A DNA stretch of 64,000 nt. Origin: Lindgomyces ingoldianus. Lineage: Eukaryota > Ascomycota > Dothideomycetes > Pleosporales > Lindgomycetaceae. Made by a program: the position numbers and the translations under genes. Below, piece after piece: positions 56,491-64,000 of this stretch (within the stretch, counting starts at the first letter, position 1; each line of letters starts with the position of its first letter). Below the pieces are notes generated by a model that had not been told where the DNA came from, searched no databases, and saw only the letters and a list, made by a program, of their open reading frames with translations. The DNA lies in contig NW_022985163.1 of NCBI RefSeq assembly GCF_010093535.1, positions 268,116 to 332,115 on the forward strand, in the 5' to 3' direction.

Positions 56491-58368
56491 ACGTACCTAA
56501 CGGGTTGGCCGGCTACACGGGTTGGCTGGCTACTTTTGCTAAGCCCCTACTAAAACTACCCTATTCTAGCGCAAAACAGCCTACTTTAGCCCTGTATAAA
56601 GTAATATAACATAAGATATTATTTAGAGTCTACTTCTACTACTTTCTTACATATATGTAAGTTATGCCTAGTCTAATTACACTGCCTACATTGCTTTTAA
56701 CTTAGCTTACCTTTTTTAGCGCGCACCTGTGTCTTTAGCTTCTTCTTATTACTACGCGCTCTAAACTTCTTTAAAGTAGTTAGATAAGCCTTATCTTTAA
56801 CTATTAAAGTCTTTTCTACCTAAATTTGCTTCTTTTTATGTAATCTATGTTACGTAGCAGCCTTATTTACTGCTTAAAGCTTTATAATTTTTTTTACACT
56901 AACACTAGCTTGTGTGTAATAATTGCTACCTTCTTTAACACTTTCTTAAAGGCCTTTACTATGGACGTTAGTAAGCTATCTACATGCCTTTAAATTTTTA
57001 CCTTTATAAGCATTAATTATAACCTAAATTTAAGAGTATTACTTAGGGTTTATAACTGCTAGAGCTTATTATTAATAAGTAGTAGTAGTAATAGAGTACA
57101 TAACTAGATGTTAAAAGCTATTTTAACTTATTCTAAGTTAAATAAGACTAAACTAGCGCCTTAAAACCCTCTTTAGATATTACTAGAAGTAATTACTACA
57201 TTATAAGCGCATATAAAGCATAGTAGAAACTTAAGTTTTATAATATAAGTAATCTAGTTACATATAAGATCTTTAGCTTAGCGCTTATACGCCTTTTTTA
57301 AAGAGGCAAAACAACCTACATTAAAAGGCTATAAAAAGTGTAATAAGTATAAAAGTATATAAATAGTAATAATCTTTTTTTTATAGTACTACTAAAAATT
57401 AAGTAAGTTATAGCTTTTATAGCTATTAATAATAAAAAGCTAATAAGTGCCTATAACTTTTCTTTTTATATGCTTATTAAAGTGCTTTAACTACTATAGC
57501 TTAAGCTTATTTATTATCTAGCTGTTTTTAAAGACTATAATAACCTAGTTCTAAGGCAGATTCTTCTTTTTATACTAGGCAGAGAGGTAATAGCAGCCTT
57601 TAAAAATAATAAAAAGTAGAATAGCTTACTTTGTTATATTAATGCTCTAAATAACTATTATCTACTCTCTATTACTTTACTATATTACCTTTAGCTGTCT
57701 GTATCTCTTTAAAGCTGTAATAACTGCTCTAGTTAATATTTAGCCTATTATAAAGCTAAACTTATTAAAGTTATATAGGTCTTTATTCTAGATACTATAC
57801 TTAGATTTTATGTTAGCTACTAGGCAAAACTAGCTCTAGATAACCCCTAGATCTTTATAAAGCACTCTTTTATAATTATACTTATAATTAAACTTTATTA
57901 TAAACTTAGGGCAGTGCTTAACCTACATACTAGGCTAGTTTAAGCTAACCTAGCCTAGATTGCGCTCTGCGCGTAAGAAATTAGCTATATTAGCTACAGC
58001 TATAAGCCTAAGAGGAAATCTATGTGTAATAAGCTTAAGTATATACTTAATAACTACCTTTTTTTTAAGCTTAGTTAGATTTCTTAATTTAGGCTAGCAT
58101 TCTACTTTTAAAGGATGTCTAGCGCGTTAATTGCTTAGTGTTATGTAAAAGACATTATAGATAGCTGCAGCGCGTTATAAGAAAAGTTTTAAGTCTTATT
58201 TAAAAGCCTAAAGAGTAAGCTGTATCTAATGTTCTTTAGAAGATTTAATCTAGTGTTGTTGTTAAGGCATTATATAGATAGGTAGAGTGTGGTAGAGGCT
58301 TGGCAAAAGTAGCCAGCTAACCTGTGTAGCTGGCTAACCTGTGTAGCTGGCTAACCTGTTAGGTACGT
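56491..58368 (-). mobile_element. Complete family B Fot1-like element, 1878 bp, dead
   Basis: TA flanks at 56489-56490 and 58369-58370. The left terminus has two 17-bp units (gggttggccggctacac), the right three. The pogo-type transposase relic is on the minus strand. Confidence 0.87.
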
Positions 58369-59347
58369 TAAATCTTTTTATTTTAAAAGTTTTTTTAGAA
58401 GCTTATAAGCTTTTAGTTAAAGCTGCTTAAAAAAAGTAGCTATAAAAAACACTATGTAAAGTGTTTTAAGCGCTCTATTATTATAAGTAATAAATGCTTT
58501 AAAAAAGTTTATTTAAAAGTGCTCTAGATTAACTAAAGTAATATGTATACTACTTCTTTTTAAAAGTATTATATATATACCTCTACTTCTTACACTTTTA
58601 GGCTTACCTAAGTTATTAAGATCTTACCTTTATATTCTTTAGCTTATATGTGTAACTAGTTTCTAGCTTTTTTTATTATACACATATTTAAAGAGTGTCT
58701 TACCTGCTTTAACTAGAGCTATAAAAGATAATATTTTAGTGTAAAAAGTAAAAGTTAATTTTTTAACTAGTAAGTTAGCTATTTAATTTAATAAGCTTAG
58801 TAAATTTACTTTTTTAGTTAAGTGCACTTTCTAGAGATTACTAGTATGCTTATGCCTACTTTATATAGGGCGTGTTGTAAAGCTATCTGTAAGCTCTAGC
58901 TTAGAAGTTAGCTTTAGGGTAATAAGTACTATATATTTATTAGAAACTATGTAAATTCTTAGTAACTTACTTATTATACTTATTACTTATATAGTTACTT
59001 TTACTTTTAAGTGCTAATTTTTTAGCTAGCTAACTTAAGTTTTAATAAGCTTTTTAGTTTTTACACTTTTTAGCAGAGCTTGCTCTGCTTATTATATTCG
59101 GGTTTGCAGAACGAAAAGTTAAGCAGAATCTCCTCTTTTAGACGCGCTAGTTAGTTAGAATTTCTTTAGATAAACCCTAGTAACGCTATTTCTCTGTCAC
59201 CTTATGTATTTCTTACATTCTTTTTTAAAAAAAAATGTATACCTAATATAGGTGCACCTTTCTGTTAATTTGCATGCAGTTTACTCTAGCATGTGTTGTG
59301 TAAAACATGTTTAAATTATAGTTAGTTGCGTCTGTTCCACCTCTCTA

Positions 59348-59493
59348 GCCACATCAGTGTGTCGGGGATTGGCATCAGCCACATTGGTGTGTCAGGGATT
59401 GGCATCAGCCACATCGGTGTGTCAGGGATTGGCATCAGCCGCATCAGTGTGTCGGGGATTGGCATCAGCCGCATTGGTGTGTTGGGGATTGGC
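59348..59493. repeat. 30-bp tandem repeat, nearly five units
   Basis: Units of the form gccacatcagtgtgtcgggg plus attggcatca; they differ by transitions only. Open frames through it on both strands are a product of the 30-bp period. Confidence 0.93.
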
Positions 59494-59879
59494 AGTTGCT
59501 CACACACCTGAGTTGCTCACTTTTGCTAAGACCACACTATAACAAACTTTATAACAACCTGTTCTAGCACTATAGAGTAGAGTACAGCTTAGAATATTAT
59601 TTAGATACTACTTCTAATTCTTGCTTACACGTTTGCGCGTTATGCCTAGTCTAATTGCACTGTCTGCAGCGCCTTTAGAATTGCTTACCTACTTTAGCTT
59701 ACACTTGCTTCTTTACCTTCTTCCTGTTACTACGCGCCTTAACCTCCTTTAGAGCTGTTAAGCGCAGGGTTTTCTAAATGTAGCTGCCTTATTAGCCGCC
59801 TAAAGCTTAGTAATTTCCTATTACGCTAACACTAGCTTATGCACAATTATTGCTATCCTTTTTAAGGCTTTTTTTCTAG
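59494..59879 (-). mobile_element. Fot1-like family A terminal fragment
   Basis: Matches the right end of family A in reverse, lacking the first dozen bases of the terminus, which are replaced by the 30-bp array. Less RIPed than the full copies. Confidence 0.75.
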
Positions 59880-59950
59880 AGACATTACCCCCCTATAACC
59901 CTCTCTATACGTAGAGCTACTTGTAACACAACTAATATCTACTAGGGATT

Positions 59951-60174
59951 GCTGCCTGCTGCTGTAATTTACTGCAGTTTGCTGCAATTTGCTATAGTTT
60001 GCTGTAATTTGCCGTAGTTTGCCGCAATTTGCTGTAGTTTGCTGTAGTTTGCTGCAGTTTGCTGCAGTTTGCTGCAATTTGCTGTAGTTTGCTGCAATTT
60101 GCTGTAGTTTGCTGCAATTTGCTGTAGTTTGCTGCAGTTTGCTGTAGTTTGCTGCAATTTGCTGTAATTTACTT
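59951..60174. repeat. 10-bp tandem array (tttgctgyar)
   Basis: About 22 units alternating tttgctgcaa and tttgctgtag. The Gln/Thr/Asn/Lys-rich minus-strand frames here reflect the repeat. Confidence 0.93.
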
Positions 60175-60332
60175 TATGCATTTCTTAACGCTAGTAGGTA
60201 ATCTCTTACTAACATCTCTAGGCATTAGCCTATTATATTTAAACAGTAGTTAAAGAAGCTAAACTAGCAGTTGTGTAAGCAAAATAGCTTGTTAAGGTAT
60301 TACATGTACTACATTAATCTTTGCAGCGATAG

Positions 60333-60363
60333 AGAGGCAGAGGCAGAGGCAGAGGCAGAGGCA
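60333..60363. repeat. Short GAGGCA hexamer array
   Basis: Five units in a row. Confidence 0.85.
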
Positions 60364-61922
60364 GCGCTAGAGCTCCCTAGCACTCTAAGAAATTCCTGTA
60401 GAGGCAACAAACTACACAAGATGCAGCTCTACAACTAGGGCTTTAATGCTAAAACAATTAAATTAAAGATATTAGGTAGCAGTATTAGGCATAGTGTGGC
60501 AGTATTAGGCGGTGAAAGGAACAGGCGCAACGTGTAACAAGGTAGGCACAGTTAACTACGTAGCCTTCTCTTGCTTATAGAGGTTTAGGCTAGACTAGAG
60601 ACAACCGCTAGTGCTAGTGCTAGCTCTAGCATTATCTATATATATATATTATACTATGCGAGAATACTTAGCTTAAGTATTCCTGTGCGTACCTTTTAGT
60701 ATAGTAGGGAAAGTTGCATAGTATTAGCTTAGCAGGCGGGGCGTCTACCTTATTACACAACGCTAGAGACCGCAAGGTGCAAAGAGGAGGATGTAAGAGG
60801 TATTAAGCAGGAAACACAGGTTACAGAGAGGGAATGCAGGATAGGGGGGTAACAAGAGAGAGTAAACCTTAGGGTTGGAGGCAGAGGTACAGAGGCCGAG
60901 GAGCCTATATACCCTGTGCCAAGCCCTTAGGGTACTCAGGGGTTAGATAGCTGTAACATAACTGTGACAAAGGAAGACTATTGCAAGGGCAGGAACGCGT
61001 TAAGAGCTAGAGCTAGCTATTATTTACTTTTTTAGCTATATTAGTGTGTTAGTGATTATGTGAAGCTATGTGAGGCACTAGAGACATGAGGAACTGCATT
61101 GAATGTATTGCTAGAGGAGTCCTTTACAGGAGTCTATATATATGCGAAATAATTGGGTGGGTCTTGGCAACAGACTGTGCTGAGATGCATACGACTATAG
61201 TGCCGACGCATCTGACCATTGTGTGACAACACATCTAAGTGTCACCACTGCAAACAGATTAGTTACATGCTATAGTTAAATGCTGTTATTATACATCTAT
61301 TACCTGTCTAATACTACTTTGCTAAGCATTATGCTGTAACTATTCTTTAACCTGGACAACCTACTTTAATACGCTAACTATTACTGTTGCGTAAGAAGAG
61401 CACAGGGACCTAGCGTCGCGCACATAGGCCTGGTGTCGCGCCTGTGTTTTAGACAAGCAGCCTAAAACACTTAGCGCCTAAGCTCTCTATAAGCCTCTTA
61501 TAGTTAATAGACTTGCTTCTTATTACTCTCTAATTAGTAGTTGCAACAATTACTCTAAGCAAGCTTTGCTTTTACAGATTATTTATAAACTGTTGTAGTA
61601 TTTTAAACTTATGCTTTTAAGGCCTTTAAATTAGTATATTACTTTACTACTTATTTAACTTTTAAGGTAAAAGCTTAAAGACTTCTTTTATATTATAAAT
61701 TTTACTTTACTTATTAATAATTTTAATAATTTTAAAAGCTTTTTTTAAAAAAATTTACTTATTACTTTTATTTTTATAAAAGCGTGTCTTATTAAAAGCT
61801 ATATTTTTTATAGTAATTACTTAGTTAAGTAATAAGACTTATATTTTATAAATATCTAAGGCTCTATAGCTTATAAAATATCTTATATAGCTTTATAAAA
61901 TTACTTTAAAGCTTTACTTTTA

Positions 61923-62070
61923 ACGTACTTTATAAGCAAGTTGCTTACACACCTAAGTTGCTTACTTTTACTAAGACCCTACTACACTACTTTTTTTACA
62001 CTAATATATTTCTAACAACACTACTTAAACATGTTAAAAGAATGTTAAATGTAGCTTACACTCTAAGCTT
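61923..62070 (+). mobile_element. Left end of a family A Fot1-like element, cut by a gypsy insertion
   Basis: Starts ACGTACTT after TA (61921-61922), follows family A for 148 bp and stops where an LTR begins. The remainder should lie past the window end. Confidence 0.8.
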
Positions 62071-62684
62071 TGTTACGGTCTACGGTTGGACCAGCGTAAC
62101 TCCACCAGCAGTGCTCCACAATCTAGCTGGATTGGAACAGGGCTCGCTTACAGGCCAGTCAGAGGGCGCGGGAGCAGCGCAGCTGCCCGCAATCACAGAA
62201 GAATGCGTTGTCTAATAAGAAGGCAGGACGCAAGTTCTAAAAAGCCTTAGCAAGTTTAGTAAGTCTAAGCAAGTTAGCAGCGCAGCTAGTATAGCTAAAC
62301 TTAGAGAACTTACTTAAGCTCGCCTTAGCACACCTAGCGCATGTATATAGTTCCTGCATTAAACAACCTTTAAAAGGTGTGTTTAATGTTTAGTTTATTT
62401 CTTACATAGACTAAGTAGCATTTAGCTTTTAAAAAAGCTATAATACTATTTATATATCTTACACTATATATACCTCTAACTTTATCTAATAGGACTGTTT
62501 AACCTAGCCTTCTTACTGCTGCATTAAGGGCAAACTATAATCTAGTCTCTCTACCTCCCTCTATTAGCCTAATAGCCTGTACGTAGGACTGTACACCCTA
62601 CCGGTTGGCCCCTACCACCTGTCCTACTTCCCCCCTAGGAATATTATAAGACCTAAGTGCTTCTACAGAGCAAAAATTATAACA
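62071..62684 (+). repeat. Probable 5' LTR of the gypsy element
   Basis: The start is firm, because family A sequence breaks exactly there; the end is inferred from a TAACA before gag leader sequence. The partner LTR is outside the window. Confidence 0.5.
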
Positions 62685-62749
62685 TTAAACACTACCCTTT
62701 TAAAAAGTATAAATACCTCTTAACACAACTTAGATTCTAACATAGCCTA

Positions 62750-63890
62750 TGCTGCGCTATTAGGATCTATAGAAGTTCCTACCTAAAGCAAAGCTGTTCT
62801 AGCAGAACAGATTAACATAATCTAGAACAACATTAAAAAACTCTAGCAAATTAGTAATAAAGTTAGTAAATTACTAAAACTTAAGTAAAAGATTACTAAC
62901 TTCTACTAAAAAGTAGTAAAATTATAAAACTTTTTTAAACTTTTAAGCTTTTAGAAAGCAACTAATTAAGCCTATTAAATATATAAACTATAAGTAAAGC
63001 TAGCAAAAATCTAGAACATTTTAATAAAGAAGGTAAGTATTATAGCTAAAAAGACTTTAAAACTAGCCTTTTTAAAGCCTTTTAAAAAATTATTAAAAGA
63101 CCTCTAACTATTTTTTATAAAATGTTACCTCTATATGTAATATAATAAAAGAGCATTTTAGACTAATACAGAAATAATATCCTAGATAGAACTACACCTA
63201 GAAGGCCCCCCTGCAATTTAGTTCTAACTCTACACAGATAATTAGATAAACTTTAGAGTAAATAGTAAAGCACTTACTTTTAAAACAAAAAAAATATTTA
63301 GCAGCATTAAAAACTTTAAAAAAGCCCTAATAGCTATTTATAAAACACTTAATAAAAAGAAAATTATAGCTAATAAGTTAGACACTATAAAATAAAAAAC
63401 TAGTCTAGTCTAGAATTATACAGCACACTTCTAAGAGCAGCTAGCTATCTGCGGATAGACAGACTAGAAAGCCCTCTGCCGCATGTTCTATAATAGACTA
63501 AGTAAAATAGTAAAGGATAAGTTTATGCATAGTAATAAGCTAACTACTTTTAAAAACTTTATTATGCAAGCAACAACTTATAATAACTATTATAAAAAGT
63601 GTAAAAGAGAAAAAAAATAAAAAGAAACTCCTTAAAAACTAAAGTTTATTTCTAAAAAAAAAGAACTTTTATAATATAATAAAAAACTAATAGACCTTAG
63701 TTATGTAAAGCATACACAAAGCCTTTCTTTTAAAAAGAGCTATGTTTTAGGACACAATAAGCTGCCTTTAATAAAGGAACAGTAAAAGTAGCTAGAGAAT
63801 AAGGCCTGCCTAAACTATAGAAAAGTAGGCCATTTCTGCTAAAACTGCCTAGACTTCTAAAAAGAGAAGAATAAAAATACTACTATAATA
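62750..63890 (+). pseudogene. Gypsy gag pseudogene with zinc knuckle
   Basis: The capsid-like blocks LEGPPAI (about 63198), then FSSIKNFKKALIAIYKTL-like and YTAHF.EQLAI (about 63295-63450) follow the order of fungal gypsy gag. A zinc knuckle CLNYRKVGHFC.NC at about 63805-63850 has its second Cys changed to Tyr by G-to-A. Multiple stops are present. Confidence 0.78.
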
Positions 63891-64000
63891 ATAAAAGCTA
63901 TTACTACTAAATACAGCCTTAAAATACTACAACAGTTCATAAATGATCTGTAAAAGCAAAGCTTGCTTAGAGTAATTATCGCAACTGCTAATTAGAGAGC

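Larger units (their letters stand above)
59071..61590. other. Composite insertion of un-RIPed, repeat-rich DNA in the copia copy
   Basis: Copia sequence stops near 59070 and resumes near 61590. The insert begins AGCAGAGCTTGCTCTGC and ends near AGCAAGCTTTGCT, which may be remnants of inverted ends. It contains a 30-bp array, a Fot1-like fragment, a 10-bp array, a hexamer array and about 1.2 kb of unassigned sequence (60370-61590) with no convincing frame. Confidence 0.55.
53284..61922 (-). mobile_element. Second copia copy, broken by several insertions and a deletion
   Basis: The pieces 53284-53686 (LTR and 3' segment), 56293-56490, 58369-59070 and about 61590-61922 match, in order, 26618-27036, 29413-29610, 29610-30315 and 30315-30640 of the copia element. 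About 2.4 kb (27036-29413 equivalent) is missing where two Fot1-like elements now sit. The remainder would lie beyond the insertion at 61923. Confidence 0.75.
62071..64000 (+). mobile_element. 5' part of a Ty3/gypsy retrotransposon, running off the window
   Basis: A probable LTR (about 62071-62684, TGTTACGG to ATAACA) is followed by a gag relic on the + strand. The first 155 bp of the LTR are GC-rich and unmutated; the rest is RIPed. Confidence 0.75.

Noticed and set aside
59322..59542. Open frames on both strands with a 10-residue repeat
   Set aside because: A 30-bp tandem array lacking stops is open in several frames automatically.
59862..60181. Gln/Asn/Thr-rich repetitive frames resembling prion-like proteins
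   Set aside because: They arise from the 10-bp array tttgctgyar; different frames give the same kind of sequence.

Overview
This window looks like a chromosome segment from a filamentous ascomycete (Pezizomycotina). Short introns of about 47-69 bp, a fungal-rhodopsin type membrane protein, relics of a highly reducing polyketide synthase, a P450 and a NACHT-type (SesA) gene, and massive C-to-T/G-to-A decay of repeats toward TpA all point that way. The decay is the signature of repeat-induced point mutation (RIP). I cannot name the species.

Layout. 1-7.2 kb: RIP-ruined transposons (Ty3/gypsy with a nested Fot1/pogo element) and an inverted repeat. 7.3-12.7 kb: a GC-balanced island with a broken PKS end (KR-ACP), one intact NAD(P)-binding epimerase-like gene and, convergent to it, a five-exon seven-helix protein gene. 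12.7-16.7 kb: a Tc1-like element carrying a solo LTR, then a complete but dead hAT element with an 8-bp target duplication. 16.7-22.7 kb: a second GC-balanced stretch with an intact secreted two-domain rhodanese, a SesA/NLR relic, LTR pieces and a P450 fragment. 22.7-64 kb: about 41 kb of nested, mostly RIPed transposons with no host gene that I can support.

The nesting can be read from target-site duplications. The fold-back element at 34789 was split by a 15.5-kb retroelement (35243-50755, TSD TAAAG). That retroelement was itself hit by three Fot1-like elements, and those by a second-family element, a fold-back copy and a 555-bp TRIM (TSD TAGAG). Removing the insertions restores the hosts to 1099 bp (fold-back) and 1863-1864 bp (Fot1-like), close to the uninterrupted copies (1099-1100 and 1863-1866 bp), which supports the reading. 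A copia element (26618-33424, TSD GTTAT) carries a GC-rich, un-RIPed segment between pol and its 3' LTR with an open frame antisense to pol.

Only three genes look intact: epimerase-like, rhodopsin-like and rhodanese. The PKS and P450 fragments may be remains of a secondary-metabolite cluster, but they lie about 13 kb apart with transposons between them, so this is inference. Two 10-N gaps occur, and one is flanked by an exact 88-bp duplication that is probably an assembly artefact.
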